The notes beneath the pieces are model-generated. The model ran no database searches. It was not told the DNA's origin and saw only the letters and a list, made by a program, of their open reading frames with translations. 48,634 nucleotides of DNA, taken from IMG/VR virus record IMGVR_UViG_3300025914_000017, positions 1-48,634 of that record; one strand, 5' to 3'. The stretch is from a virus. Shown one piece after another: positions 9,439-18,117 of this stretch. Position 1 is the stretch's first letter; each line of letters starts with the position of its first letter. The position numbers and the translations under genes are program-made.

Positions 9439-9906
9439 TTATATTCTTTTATATATACAATATTTTAATGTAGGAGCATCATAAAGATATTCCCAAGAAT
9501 CTAACTTAAAAACTGTTGGATCTATCCATGGAAACTTGACTGAATTAGAATTTTTTTCTTCATCTGGAGTAATAGTTAAATGAATCTCTTGTGCATATTT
9601 CATGCCTTCTTGATATATCTGAGCTCCACCAATTAACCAAATTTCTGCACTATGATTTAAATTATCTAATGCTGTAAATAAAGATGGATATACTTCTATA
9701 TTTTCAATAGGTGTCGAACTAACAACTATATTTCTTCTTTTAGGCAGAGGCTTTCCTATACTCTCAAAAGTTTTTCTACCCATAACTACTATAGAATTAA
9801 TAGTAAGACTTTTAAAAAGTTTCATGTCAGCAGGATAATTGAAGGGAATTTTACCATCCACACCAATTACTCCATTACTAGTTACAGCAGCAATCATTTT
9901 AATCAT
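9439..9906 (-). CDS. folA: Dihydrofolate reductase
   Basis: This 155-residue protein is of standard bacterial DHFR length. It shows MIAAVTSNGVIGVDGKIPF at the N-terminus, the NADPH-site VVMGRKTFESIG, and IWLIGGAQIYQ in the second half. It regenerates tetrahydrofolate consumed by thymidylate synthase, which is encoded one gene upstream on the same strand. The first ATG (9906) aligns with the usual DHFR start. Pairing folA with thyA is common in large phages for dTMP synthesis. Confidence 0.95.
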   Translation of the reverse strand: MIKMIAAVTSNGVIGVDGKIPFNYPADMKLFKSLTINSIVVMGRKTFESIGKPLPKRRNIVVSSTPIENIEVYPSLFTALDNLNHSAEIWLIGGAQIYQEGMKYAQEIHLTITPDEEKNSNSVKFPWIDPTVFKLDSWEYLYDAPTLKYCIYKRI

Positions 9907-9912
9907 ATTAGC

Positions 9913-10242
9913 TCACATAAATATTAAAAGTTTTCTATATTTTTCTACTTTTTCTTGAAATTCATCCCACCATTCAGGGCATTCACTTCTACATTTTACA
10001 GTATAGTTTTTTAAATTTAAAACAAGGTTATTATAAATAATTACTTCAGGATTTATATTATGTCTTGCTTTATTGGCGGATTCACTTAAAAAGAAATATT
10101 TAAATAACAGTTCAACAAAGTTTTGAACTGTGCCTTTACATATAATTATTTTATCTTTATAAACATTCACTTCAGCAGATTCATCAGAAGAAAGTATAGT
10201 AAGATATTCATTATGTGCTGAATATAATATAACTGACTTCAT
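9913..10242 (-). CDS. Hypothetical protein, 109 aa, F-x tail
   Basis: I do not recognise this protein. It sits between folA and thyA and starts inside the end of thyA (ATGA overlap), so it is translationally coupled. It has hydrophobic strands at the N-terminus, one Cys pair spread across the chain, and a C-terminal helix ending EKYRKLLIFM. That ending is the same type of tail as in the zinc-ribbon proteins, although there is no zinc motif. Confidence 0.65.
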   Translation of the reverse strand: MKSVILYSAHNEYLTILSSDESAEVNVYKDKIIICKGTVQNFVELLFKYFFLSESANKARHNINPEVIIYNNLVLNLKNYTVKCRSECPEWWDEFQEKVEKYRKLLIFM

Positions 10243-11144
10243 ATTGCCATAACTGCTTTAATGGCTGGATGGCTTATATATCCGTTTATTTTAAAATCTT
10301 CAAAAGACAATAATTCAATATCTGCTACTGAATTTAAATCTTTATTAATTTCTAACATAGGAAACGCATAAGGCTCCCTAGATATTTGTTCATTTACTTG
10401 TTCTTGATGGTTTAAATAAATATGAGTATCACCGCCACTAAATATTAATTCTTTAGATATTAAGCCTACTGTTTTGGCTATAATATGATTCATTATAGCA
10501 TAGCTCATAATATTAAATGGTAAACCTAAAAAGGTATCAACTGAACGCATATAAAAATGAGATGATAGTTGTCCATTATCTACATAGTATTGAGCGAGGA
10601 TATGACATGGCGGAAGTGCCATTTGTTCTAATTGGTTTGGATTCCAAGCAGAGATAATGTGACGCCGTCCGTTTGGATCTTTTTTAAGACCATCTATTAG
10701 ATTAGCTAATTGATCAGTTCCATCAAAAGACACAGCTGTGTAATGTTTGTTGCCTTCAAAACATACTTTGTGGGCGCCTCCATCAAAATTACGCCATTGA
10801 TATCCATAACCTTTACCCATATCACCTTCTGGTAAGTGAGTTAGCCCACGCTTATCTAAAAATTCTCTGGTAGTATTACCTTTCCAAATATTAACTCCCT
10901 TAGCCTCTAATTGCTTGGTGTCTGTATCGCCCCGTAAGAAAAATAATAGTTCCTCAATAACTCCCTTAGAAAACATTTTCTTGGTAGTTAACATTGGAAT
11001 TTTATTATTTTTTAAAGAGAAGCGCAATTGAGTTCCAAAGATAGAACGAGTTCCAATGCCCGTTCTATCTTTTCTCTCAGAACCATTCTCAACAATATTT
11101 TTTAATAATTTTAAATATTCTTTTTCTTCAAAGCAATCTTGCAT
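10239..11144 (-). CDS. thyA: Thymidylate synthase (ThyA type)
   Basis: This 301-residue protein converts dUMP to dTMP using methylene-tetrahydrofolate. It has the folate and dUMP-site RTGIGTRSIFG at residues 27-37, the catalytic cysteine at about residue 180 in ALPPCHILAQYYV, and SVDTFLGLPFNI for dUMP binding. It lies in a leftward operon with folA downstream, and its start overlaps the preceding small membrane gene by one base (TAATG). No intron or intein is present, although thymidylate synthase genes of phages often carry one. Confidence 0.96.
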   Translation of the reverse strand: MQDCFEEKEYLKLLKNIVENGSERKDRTGIGTRSIFGTQLRFSLKNNKIPMLTTKKMFSKGVIEELLFFLRGDTDTKQLEAKGVNIWKGNTTREFLDKRGLTHLPEGDMGKGYGYQWRNFDGGAHKVCFEGNKHYTAVSFDGTDQLANLIDGLKKDPNGRRHIISAWNPNQLEQMALPPCHILAQYYVDNGQLSSHFYMRSVDTFLGLPFNIMSYAIMNHIIAKTVGLISKELIFSGGDTHIYLNHQEQVNEQISREPYAFPMLEINKDLNSVADIELLSFEDFKINGYISHPAIKAVMAI

Positions 11145-11350
11145 TATCTTTCTCTTTCTTTACTCAAAGAATCTGAATAAACAGAAGCAAAGGAAATTAA
11201 AGCCGTAGCAAAAGCACAAATAATTAATGTTACAATCCAATCAGCCCCAAATGATCTAGCGGCACCTGCAACTATTACATTAATACCAGCATGATATGCA
11301 AAAATTATTAAAAATAATATTAAGTATTTAGTTAACTTACTCTTTATCAT
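11144..11350 (-). CDS. Small membrane protein, two predicted TM segments
   Basis: This protein of about 68 residues starts MIKSKLTKY. I reject the longer reading to 11395 because it runs 59 bp into the neighbouring gene. Two hydrophobic stretches, YLILFLIIFAYHAGINVIVA and IVTLIICAFATALISFA, flank a short loop. The C-terminus is charged and predicted to be cytoplasmic. It is co-transcribed with thyA. Its function is unknown; a holin-like role is possible but not supported by any motif. Confidence 0.6.
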   Translation of the reverse strand: MIKSKLTKYLILFLIIFAYHAGINVIVAGAARSFGADWIVTLIICAFATALISFASVYSDSLSKERER

Positions 11351-11534
11351 TATTTTTACCGAAAAAATACAAAAAATCTTTGTAAACAAAAACACTAGTT
11401 CCTAGTGCAATCATAAAACAAACCAAAACCATAATTGGAATTTTAACTACTATTCCCCAGACAAAACCAGCTACTAGGGCAAGAAAAGTGATAAGTGTCA
11501 ATATAGCTAATACTACTCTAAAATATGTATTCAT
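11337..11534 (-). CDS. Small membrane protein, two predicted TM segments
   Basis: This 65-residue protein has two hydrophobic segments, at about 8-30 and 33-50, and a charged C-terminus ending NNDKE. It overlaps the next membrane gene by 14 bp and follows the IMPDH/GMPR gene by 9 bp. The pair of adjacent two-TM proteins may act together. No family is recognised. Confidence 0.6.
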   Translation of the reverse strand: MNTYFRVVLAILTLITFLALVAGFVWGIVVKIPIMVLVCFMIALGTSVFVYKDFLYFFGKNNDKE

Positions 11535-11543
11535 TTTTATACC

Positions 11544-12569
11544 TCATAATTTAACATCGTGTGGAAGAGATTCTCTCAAACCAGCATTCGTAATTCTAAC
11601 AAACTGTGGATCTTCTTTTAATTGTGTCAAGTTGGAAGATCCTTGATAAGAGCATCCGGAACGAACACCCTCTAACAACTTATTTAAAACATCTTTAAAT
11701 TTACCCTTACAATCAACAAAAGCCGCCACCCCCTCTATATGGTTGGCTTTGTGAGTTGAGCTTCCCACATATTGTTTGTGTGGAGTTCCATTAACCAATA
11801 TAATTTCTCCTGGAGTTTCTTCACAGCCTGCAAAAAGATTCCCAGACATTACCATATCTGCAAAACATAATGCTTTGGTGAGATCTCCGGAATTTTTAAT
11901 TCCACCATCAGCAATAAAAGGAAAATCTCTATTTAATCCAGCAGCCCTAGCACGAACAATCATTTGTTTTTTAACTTCAGCCACTTCCATAATAGCTGTT
12001 AATTGAGGCACACCATTACCTGTTTCAATTCTTGTAGTACAAAGTGAACCTGGACCCACCCCAATTTTTATTACATCAGCTCCAGCTTCCCATAAATTTC
12101 TAGCCCCAGAACCAGTAGCAACATTTCCTGCAATTACAATAGTATCGGAATATTTATTTTTAATCCAAGAAATCATTTCCACACAATGAGAAGAATCTCC
12201 ATGAGCAATATCAATGCAAATGATCTTAACTCCAACCTCACTAAACATATCAACAATCTCTCTGTCATTACTTTTAACGCCAACCGAAACTCCGATATAT
12301 TGCGGTCCATAACGATGGATTAAATCTTTTGTTATTCTTATTTGATCTTCTAACGGCATGAATCTATGAAGAATGGCTAATCCTTTAGTTTCAGCAATTT
12401 GTGCTGCCATTTCCATTCCAGTGATGGTTTTCATATTAGCTGGAATAATTGGATGTTCGTAAGTATAATTACCAATTTTAACTGATATGTCTACCTGTGA
12501 ACGACTTTTTAATGTTGAATGTTTAGGGACCATTAAAACATCATCAAATACAAGACCGTCTTTAATCAT
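11544..12569 (-). CDS. IMP dehydrogenase / GMP reductase family protein (no CBS domains)
   Basis: This protein of about 341 residues has the catalytic loop [11 protein letters not shown], with the nucleophilic Cys near residue 177, plus the phosphate-binding [12 protein letters not shown]. It lacks the CBS pair found in most IMPDHs, as GMP reductases do. [10 protein letters not shown] resembles the GMPR flap region, but the C-terminus [16 protein letters not shown] is IMPDH-like, so the reaction direction cannot be fixed from sequence. It acts in guanine nucleotide balance. I start at ATG 12569, which has GGAGAG upstream, rather than 12611. Confidence 0.85.
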   Translation of the reverse strand: MIKDGLVFDDVLMVPKHSTLKSRSQVDISVKIGNYTYEHPIIPANMKTITGMEMAAQIAETKGLAILHRFMPLEDQIRITKDLIHRYGPQYIGVSVGVKSNDREIVDMFSEVGVKIICIDIAHGDSSHCVEMISWIKNKYSDTIVIAGNVATGSGARNLWEAGADVIKIGVGPGSLCTTRIETGNGVPQLTAIMEVAEVKKQMIVRARAAGLNRDFPFIADGGIKNSGDLTKALCFADMVMSGNLFAGCEETPGEIILVNGTPHKQYVGSSTHKANHIEGVAAFVDCKGKFKDVLNKLLEGVRSGCSYQGSSNLTQLKEDPQFVRITNAGLRESLPHDVKL

Positions 12570-12721
12570 TAAACTCTCCGAATTGTGACACCAGGAAAGA
12601 TATATCATCATCTTATTTTTGCAATAGATTCAATATATTATAAAATATCTAACTATAATTTAAAATAATTAATTAACAAAAATTAATTATATGGCTTTCA
12701 TTGCATTTTTATGAGGTTATT
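12570..12721. promoter_or_regulatory. Divergent intergenic region, AT-rich
   Basis: This 152-bp gap lies between the leftward IMPDH/GMPR operon and the rightward protease operon and must contain both promoters. It is extremely AT-rich, with several TATAAT-like words, for example at about 12652-12658, and the inverted pair TTAATTAAC / AAAATTAATTA near 12668-12690. No single promoter can be chosen reliably. Confidence 0.35.
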
Positions 12722-13051
12722 ATGATAAAAGGAACCATTATATTATTATCTTTATTTGCTCTGCATGATTGTACTCCAACAATTGGATCAGATCCTGTAC
12801 CGCCTAAACCAACTCCAATTCCTACAGATACCGGAATGTGTCAATCAGCAGAAGATCATTTAACACAAATGTGTAAATCTGACCCACAAACAAATTCATA
12901 TTGTTGTGCAGTAGTTGCTCCAACTAAAAAGGGTAAATCTTTTAGTCAATTTTGTCAAGATAAACAAAATGATGGCGTATCATTAAATCCAAAATGTTTA
13001 TCTGAAGTTAAATCTTGTGGGGAAATAGATTCTTGTACTGGATCAAAGTGA
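12722..13051 (+). CDS. Secreted or lipoprotein-like Cys-rich protein
   Basis: This 109-residue protein begins MIKGTIILLSLFALHDCTP, a short signal peptide. The Cys at residue 17 could be lipidated, but Asp just before it is unusual for a lipobox. A Pro-rich linker (PPKPTPIPT) follows, then about ten cysteines that likely form disulphides. ATG 12722 has GAGG 5 nt upstream, so I reject the TTG at 12701. The next gene, a papain-like protease, follows 7 bp later. An inhibitor or partner of the protease is a possible role. Confidence 0.65.
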   Translation: MIKGTIILLSLFALHDCTPTIGSDPVPPKPTPIPTDTGMCQSAEDHLTQMCKSDPQTNSYCCAVVAPTKKGKSFSQFCQDKQNDGVSLNPKCLSEVKSCGEIDSCTGSK

Positions 13052-13058
13052 GGATAAC

Positions 13059-13880
13059 ATGATGAAATTAAATGGCTGCATATTTGTAAAAGACCACACT
13101 AACCCACATCACCCTCTAGCTGTTCAAAGAGATGCTAAAATAGAGACTTTTGTACCCAGTGATACTTTAAAGAAATTAGGGGCAAGTAATACATCAGATT
13201 TATATATGATTCCCGAGTATACTCCAATTAGTGATCAAGGACCCCTTAGCTCTTGTGTTGCCAATGCTACCGCAGATGCTTTTGAAATTATCAAAGGTTT
13301 AGAAAATCCAAATAAAGTAAAACAATTAAGCAGATTGTTTATCTATTGGAATGCTCGCTTATATAGCAAAGATACAGATAAAGATGAAGGCACATACGTT
13401 ATGTATGCCATGGATTCTTTATCTCAATATGGTGTTTGCGAAGAAACAACTTGGGGATATGATCCTAACAAAGTATTTGCTCAACCTAATATTGTGTCTT
13501 ATAAAGAAGCAGATGATAATACATTAAAGATCGATAATTATTATAAAATAAGAACCTTAGATCAATACAGATTAAATGATATTGAAACTGCTTTACGAGC
13601 AAATCATCCAGTTATTTTTGGAACTAAAGTAAATCAAGATTTTGCTAACTTTGGTGGCGGCGACGATGCTTTTCCTGAACCTACCAATTATGTAGGTGGG
13701 CACGCAATGGTTATCGTAGGAGTTAGAACCAAGAACAATAATAAAGAGTTTTGTATTAGAAATTCTTGGAGCAGTAGCTGGGGAAATAGTGGTCATGCAT
13801 GGTTAAGTAGCAATTATATTACTTCTAATTATACAGATGACCTTTATGTTCCTACAATAATGCCAGATTTGTTAAAGTGA
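13059..13880 (+). CDS. Papain-like cysteine protease (C1 family)
   Basis: This 273-residue protein has the C1 catalytic set in order: Q60 (oxyanion hole, SDQGP), C66 (nucleophile, SSCVA), H215 (GGHAMVI) and N235 (IRNSWSSSWG). The first 45 residues may be a short propeptide. There is no clear signal peptide. C1 proteases are occasional in large phages, with roles in virion maturation, cell entry or host protein cleavage. It has a GAGGATAAC Shine-Dalgarno and neighbours in the same orientation within 7 bp on both sides. Confidence 0.85.
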   Translation: MMKLNGCIFVKDHTNPHHPLAVQRDAKIETFVPSDTLKKLGASNTSDLYMIPEYTPISDQGPLSSCVANATADAFEIIKGLENPNKVKQLSRLFIYWNARLYSKDTDKDEGTYVMYAMDSLSQYGVCEETTWGYDPNKVFAQPNIVSYKEADDNTLKIDNYYKIRTLDQYRLNDIETALRANHPVIFGTKVNQDFANFGGGDDAFPEPTNYVGGHAMVIVGVRTKNNNKEFCIRNSWSSSWGNSGHAWLSSNYITSNYTDDLYVPTIMPDLLK

Positions 13881-13887
13881 GATAATT

Positions 13888-14646
13888 ATGGGTCACTTAA
13901 TACCAGATAGAGATATCAACTGTGTTGGCGGTAAACAATTTATCACTGATAACATTAATGATAATGGACAAAATAGAGAAGATAATATTATAAAAGAGGC
14001 ATTGAAAGGAAATATACCTTCCTTTTTAAGAAATTTTGTTAGCATATCTATTGTTGAAAATACTGATAATATAACTTATTTGGTTATGCCTGATGTCTTT
14101 TCTATTGGTAGTGATGATGATTTTGTTAGAATGCCAATGAACCCATTAACTGCTAAAAAAATATGTGATAAATATAATTGTATTTTGCCAACTAAGAAAA
14201 TGTGTGATCAGATTTGGAAGGCAGCCACTATTAAAATAGAGCCACAACCAAAAGGTCCACCTTATGATATGAGTATGTTAGCCAGCCAAACTTATTTAGA
14301 TCATAATAATAAAATTGAAAAACAATTAATTGGCAAACCACGTGGCGAATTAGTATCTGGACATAAAAAAGACGTTATCTTTGATAAAATTTTATTGACA
14401 AAAAAAGATAATGTTGTTATTTATGGATGGTTTCATCTTAATGGAACCCCCATTCAAGGACCATTACCTAATAGTTCGAGTCATAATGTACACTACCGCG
14501 ACTATTCTCATGGAATAAGATTAATTGCTCAAGATGTAATTGTTAATGGTCAGGTTAAAAATATTTATGATGTGCTAAATGATCCTAGTTTATGTCATTT
14601 AATCAGTCATGAAGGCTCTTATGATGCGAAAGGGTTTTATCAATAA
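13888..14646 (+). CDS. Conserved protein of unknown function with DYSHGIRL motif
   Basis: This 252-residue protein has a central PTKKMCDQIWKAA segment and a C-terminal block VVIYGWFHLNGTPIQ...HYRDYSHGIRL. That block resembles a family of uncharacterised bacterial secreted or cell-wall-associated proteins in which the DYSHG motif is strongly conserved. The His, Asp and Tyr residues in it could be catalytic. It lies directly after the papain-like protease and overlaps the next gene by one base. I cannot assign a reaction. Confidence 0.6.
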   Translation: MGHLIPDRDINCVGGKQFITDNINDNGQNREDNIIKEALKGNIPSFLRNFVSISIVENTDNITYLVMPDVFSIGSDDDFVRMPMNPLTAKKICDKYNCILPTKKMCDQIWKAATIKIEPQPKGPPYDMSMLASQTYLDHNNKIEKQLIGKPRGELVSGHKKDVIFDKILLTKKDNVVIYGWFHLNGTPIQGPLPNSSSHNVHYRDYSHGIRLIAQDVIVNGQVKNIYDVLNDPSLCHLISHEGSYDAKGFYQ

Positions 14647-15038
14647 TGTCTAATGAAAATGTTATTATGGGTAATCCTTATTTACCATCGGATAACCAAA
14701 TTGGTCCTGGACCTAATGGTGCTCCTAAAGGTCCACCAGCAGGATTTAAGCCTTTAACAGCCCCTTCAGCTGAAGTTGCAAGAATAGCCAAATCATTATT
14801 AGGAAATGATTTTGGAACGCTTATCCCTTTTAGCATAGAAGGTATTAAGTATATGGCTAGGTTAGAGCCACACTATCATCCACCAGGATTTAAAGGTGGA
14901 CCAAATGGATGGCATAAGGGAGTTACTGTTTATCAGATCAATGATTCTATAAAAGAACCAAATAATAAAAAAGTTGATCGTCAAAAGCTTTACGATAGAA
15001 TTGATGCTTTTTTAAATGAATTTGGTGATTTTACGTAA
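14646..15038 (+). CDS. Hypothetical protein, 130 aa, PHYHPPG motif
   Basis: This protein starts by TAATG overlap with the DYSHG gene, so the two are coupled. The N-terminal 40 residues are Pro/Gly-rich and probably disordered. The second half has RLEPHYHPPGFKGGPNGWHKG, whose His residues could bind a metal. It shares no recognisable family. Its last 8 bp overlap the convergent gene at 15031. Confidence 0.6.
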   Translation: MSNENVIMGNPYLPSDNQIGPGPNGAPKGPPAGFKPLTAPSAEVARIAKSLLGNDFGTLIPFSIEGIKYMARLEPHYHPPGFKGGPNGWHKGVTVYQINDSIKEPNNKKVDRQKLYDRIDAFLNEFGDFT

Positions 15039-15318
15039 ACACTAGTAGTTTGGCGTATTTTTTAATTATCCTTCCCATATCTGATACATTAAAATCAGGA
15101 ACTTTAATATAGTTATTTGAGCTATCTAACGTAGAAAATATACAAGAATTCGATGAAGTCTTCATTAAGCAAAATTTTTGGTTTTTAGAATACAAATAAA
15201 GAGTATGTTCTTGGGAAGATTTAAATCTCTCAATAACAAAACAATGATGCTTATCCTTACATATAAATCCCTCAAAATACTTTATAGTAAGTTCATTATT
15301 ACAATATGGGCAATTCAT
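15031..15318 (-). CDS. Zinc-ribbon small protein (MNCPYC family), F-x tail
   Basis: This protein of about 95 residues starts MNCPYCNNE at ATG 15318, whose ATGA overlaps the upstream paralogue's stop. C3/C6 and a later C-x3-H-H form a probable C-x2-C...C-x-H zinc site. It ends KKYAKLLVFT, the family tail. It is a distant, inverted outlier of the main array at 24.5-33.9 kb. Confidence 0.7.
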   Translation of the reverse strand: MNCPYCNNELTIKYFEGFICKDKHHCFVIERFKSSQEHTLYLYSKNQKFCLMKTSSNSCIFSTLDSSNNYIKVPDFNVSDMGRIIKKYAKLLVFT

Positions 15319-15617
15319 GTAAATGCTAAAAGCTTTAAATATTTTTCCATATTTCTTTTGCATATTAAAAACGAATCACTAACCTCAAATTTTTCTAATT
15401 TCATTTCCAAGATGGGTAGATTTTTCTCCCATATAGTAAAATAATTATAACGCCCACTAGTTTCTACAGAAAATTCTAAATTTTTACAAAATAAACTTAA
15501 TACATAATCATTTTTTTTAGCATATAGAAAATTATGATTGCTATTTTTACATTCAAGACATTCTATGTTGCTATACATCACTGGTTTCATTTCCGATCCA
15601 CATACCACACAAATCAC
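15315..15617 (-). CDS. Zinc-ribbon small protein (MICVVC), F-x tail
   Basis: This 100-residue protein has CVVC at residues 3-6 and CLEC further on, giving a four-Cys zinc site. It ends EKYLKLLAFT. It is paired with its neighbour by an ATGA overlap and lies 3 bp after the IF-1 gene. The body between the zinc site and the tail is beta-rich and very divergent. Its function is unknown. Confidence 0.7.
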   Translation of the reverse strand: MICVVCGSEMKPVMYSNIECLECKNSNHNFLYAKKNDYVLSLFCKNLEFSVETSGRYNYFTIWEKNLPILEMKLEKFEVSDSFLICKRNMEKYLKLLAFT

Positions 15618-15619
15618 TA

Positions 15620-15844
15620 TTAATTGCCTTTTATTCTATAAACAATACGACCCATAGTCATATCATACTCAGAAACCTCAATTTTAACAGAGTCTCCTAC
15701 TAAAATTCTAACTGAATTTTGTCTTATTTTACCAGATAAGGTACAAAGCACAATATTATTATCTCCAACATCTACTTTGAATCTGCCTTTATTTGAATCA
15801 ACAACAACACCTTCAAGCTCAAGACGTTCTCTTTCAATATTCAT
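15620..15844 (-). CDS. infA: Translation initiation factor IF-1 homologue
   Basis: This 74-residue protein is the length of bacterial IF-1 and aligns along its whole length: LEGVVVDSNKGRFKV, LCTLSGKIRQNSVRILVGD and DMTMGRIVYRIKGN match the S1-like OB-fold motifs, including the SGK-x-R and GD signatures. Host IF-1 binds the ribosomal A site and helps start selection. A phage copy may retune initiation on phage mRNAs, and the window also encodes RF2 and a bL12-CTD-like protein. It overlaps the GIY-YIG gene by 4 bp. Confidence 0.9.
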   Translation of the reverse strand: MNIERERLELEGVVVDSNKGRFKVDVGDNNIVLCTLSGKIRQNSVRILVGDSVKIEVSEYDMTMGRIVYRIKGN

Positions 15845-16464
15845 ATTACTTCCTTATATGTTTGTTTTTTAATAATTCTTCTAATAACTTCCGTCCGTTT
15901 AATCTTAAATTTCATAGCCAATTCTTTATAAGATAATCCTAGATTAAAGTCAATTCTTATTTGTCTTATTTCATCATTTGATAATAGCGCCCGTGGATTA
16001 TCCTCTCCTTGATGTGATAATTTTGCGATATTAGACATTTTAATTTTCGCTTCATCTGAGTGATTTTTTCCAAACATTACATTTCCGCTGCCTGATCTCT
16101 GTTCTGACATTTTTATTTTTGCTTCAGGTGTATGTGTTTTTCCATACATTGGATTTTTATTTCCACTTAATGCTCCTCTACCACCAAAATCTTCATTATA
16201 TCCTTCAATTTTCGAACGGAAAAATTCTATCCAAAACATTTCAGCTTCAATCATATCATTTTCTTCAGAAAATGACTCTATTACCATAAATTTGAAATTT
16301 TCAATACCATACTTATTTATAGCGGCATGAATACTACTATAATTTTTAGATTTTGTATTTTTAACAATTGACCTATGATCACTCCATCGTCTGGCGGAGT
16401 CATTAGTTCTTCCTACATATAATTTATAATTAATTAAATTTTGAATGATATATACATAAAACAT
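15841..16464 (-). CDS. GIY-YIG homing endonuclease with NUMOD3 motifs
   Basis: This 207-residue protein has an N-terminal GIY-YIG nuclease (FYVYIIQNLINYKLYVGRT) with a conserved Arg and a Glu further on. Two NUMOD3 DNA-binding units follow (NPMYGKTHTPEAKIKMS and VMFGKNHSDEAKIKMS), then a C-terminal helix-turn-helix-like region. It is a typical free-standing phage homing endonuclease. It sits between IF-1 and an unknown gene with no visible intron, and its target may be a cognate gene in related phages. Confidence 0.9.
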   Translation of the reverse strand: MFYVYIIQNLINYKLYVGRTNDSARRWSDHRSIVKNTKSKNYSSIHAAINKYGIENFKFMVIESFSEENDMIEAEMFWIEFFRSKIEGYNEDFGGRGALSGNKNPMYGKTHTPEAKIKMSEQRSGSGNVMFGKNHSDEAKIKMSNIAKLSHQGEDNPRALLSNDEIRQIRIDFNLGLSYKELAMKFKIKRTEVIRRIIKKQTYKEVI

Positions 16465-17106
16465 TTATTTAAAAACACTTGATAAATTAGGATAATCCTT
16501 TTTTATCAGATCAATACAAGTTTGGTTTGGTGGTAGTAATGTTAGCCATTGGCTGGCTCGAAGACAAGGGAATGGTATATTTTTTAAATTGTCTAAACTT
16601 AAAAAATATTTAATGTCTGTTTTTGCTGCTATAAACTTTAAATTATTAATACCTAAATGAAGAGTAGAAATTTGATTCCATTCTCCGTCAAAAAAATAAG
16701 TTCTAAAATAATTATCTATTCCTAATAAACAAATATAATTTCTCTCTTCCAAAGTATCATCATCAAATCCGGCACACAAATAGGCTAATTTACTTATCTT
16801 TATCATATTTGATAAAGATAAACCATAGTATAAGTCTGTACAATTAATCTTATCTCTATCCAAAGATAGATCATTATAAATGATTTTGATTTTTTTATTC
16901 TTTGTAATAATGAATGAATTACCAAATTCATCTATCCAATGTCTTTTTAAAACTATTTTTGGATTCCGGTCTTTTAGATAATCAATAGGTACTAATCTAC
17001 AAGATTTAATAATAAATGACAAACCTTTACATTCTGTATAAGATTCAGCGAGTAGTATTTGTTTTTGTATATTATGGTGAATTGATTCCAGACTTAAGCT
17101 TTTCAT
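16465..17106 (-). CDS. Hypothetical protein, 213 aa
   Basis: I do not recognise this protein. It is mixed alpha/beta with a few scattered cysteines and no zinc pair, signal or membrane segment. The start at 17106 (MKSLSL) reduces overlap with the upstream membrane gene compared with 17121. The N-terminal half has KLVPIDYLKDRNPK-like basic patches. It lies immediately upstream of the homing endonuclease. Confidence 0.55.
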   Translation of the reverse strand: MKSLSLESIHHNIQKQILLAESYTECKGLSFIIKSCRLVPIDYLKDRNPKIVLKRHWIDEFGNSFIITKNKKIKIIYNDLSLDRDKINCTDLYYGLSLSNMIKISKLAYLCAGFDDDTLEERNYICLLGIDNYFRTYFFDGEWNQISTLHLGINNLKFIAAKTDIKYFLSLDNLKNIPFPCLRASQWLTLLPPNQTCIDLIKKDYPNLSSVFK

Positions 17107-17455
17107 TAAATTTATCTTCATTTACTAAATAGTAAACTAGGAATGCTAAAAAGTGTGCCCAACCAAAAGATAATAAAATTGAAAACACTACCCTTCTAGT
17201 TATGGTAAAATATGGAGATGAAGATAAACCAGCTGTTATAAACCATACCACTATAGCAACTAATAATCCTATTATAAAAAATCCAAAAGGATTTATAAAA
17301 GTTGCCTTCATTATAATAAATAATATTATTGCGCCCAGCAAAAAATATGGTAAATTATGAATTGATAATTTATTACCAATTACTTGGTTTCCTTGAATGA
17401 TAGTGTTTACTAAAATTAATGAACTTATGACGTGTAATAATAGAAGATAGTGCAT
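17072..17455 (-). CDS. Integral membrane protein, about four TM segments
   Basis: This 127-residue protein is strongly hydrophobic, with segments at about 1-18, 35-50, 55-75 and 90-112, and a short polar C-terminus (NEKLKSGINSP). It follows the exonuclease gene by 1 bp. No family can be assigned. The 3' end overlaps the next gene, so one of the two starts or ends may be adjusted. Confidence 0.6.
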   Translation of the reverse strand: MHYLLLLHVISSLILVNTIIQGNQVIGNKLSIHNLPYFLLGAIILFIIMKATFINPFGFFIIGLLVAIVVWFITAGLSSSPYFTITRRVVFSILLSFGWAHFLAFLVYYLVNEDKFNEKLKSGINSP

Positions 17456-17456
17456 G

Positions 17457-18095
17457 TTACTCTAATAAAGAAAGATCTAAACCTTCTTCATCAGTTGAAG
17501 AGTCTAAGTTAATTGTATGAATTGCTGTTTTAATAAATGGTAAGTAATCTACCTTTTTATTTTCAACTAAATCTTTGTGTAATAGATATGTATTCCTACT
17601 GTCCACTTTTGCGTTATGGGCGTCCGAAAACTTTTTTATCCCCGCAATTTCACAACTTGCATGTAAATTTACTTTGGGTTTAACTAAACCAATTTTTTTA
17701 GCATATTCTCTAGTCAAAGACATAGTGTCTAACCAAAGATCTGCTGGAAATCTTTTTCCCATTTGTTCCCATAAAGCATGAAGGAATTTTCTGTCGAATG
17801 GCGCATTATGAGCTATAATAATGCGATGCGCCGAAGTCAAGCCATCTTCATTAAAAAATTTTTCACATTCTTCTACTACTTCTCCTTTTGTATGTCCCTT
17901 TTCTAAATCAGCTAATGTTTTCTTCGTTATGGCTAAAGCATCAAAATTGGCTCGTTCAGGATATTCTGCTTTAATCTGTCTCCATAATTGTACACGATCA
18001 GTACATCTAATAATACCAATTTCAGTCATTTCGTGATAACCAGATTTTAGCCCTGTTGTTTCCGTATCGATCACATAATATTGTAAATTACTCAT
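17457..18095 (-). CDS. DnaQ-like 3'-5' exonuclease (DEDDh family), second copy
   Basis: This 212-residue protein has Exo I DTETTG (D10, E12), Exo II IAHNAPFDRKFL and Exo III HNAKVDSRNTY. It resembles polymerase III epsilon or RNase T-type enzymes. It differs substantially from the copy at 4957-5574 and is probably not a recent duplicate. Carrying two separate DEDDh nucleases suggests different substrates, for example DNA proofreading versus RNA or nucleotide salvage, which is inference. Confidence 0.87.
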   Translation of the reverse strand: MSNLQYYVIDTETTGLKSGYHEMTEIGIIRCTDRVQLWRQIKAEYPERANFDALAITKKTLADLEKGHTKGEVVEECEKFFNEDGLTSAHRIIIAHNAPFDRKFLHALWEQMGKRFPADLWLDTMSLTREYAKKIGLVKPKVNLHASCEIAGIKKFSDAHNAKVDSRNTYLLHKDLVENKKVDYLPFIKTAIHTINLDSSTDEEGLDLSLLE

Positions 18096-18117
18096 ATTTA
18101 ATTCCTTATTACTTTTT

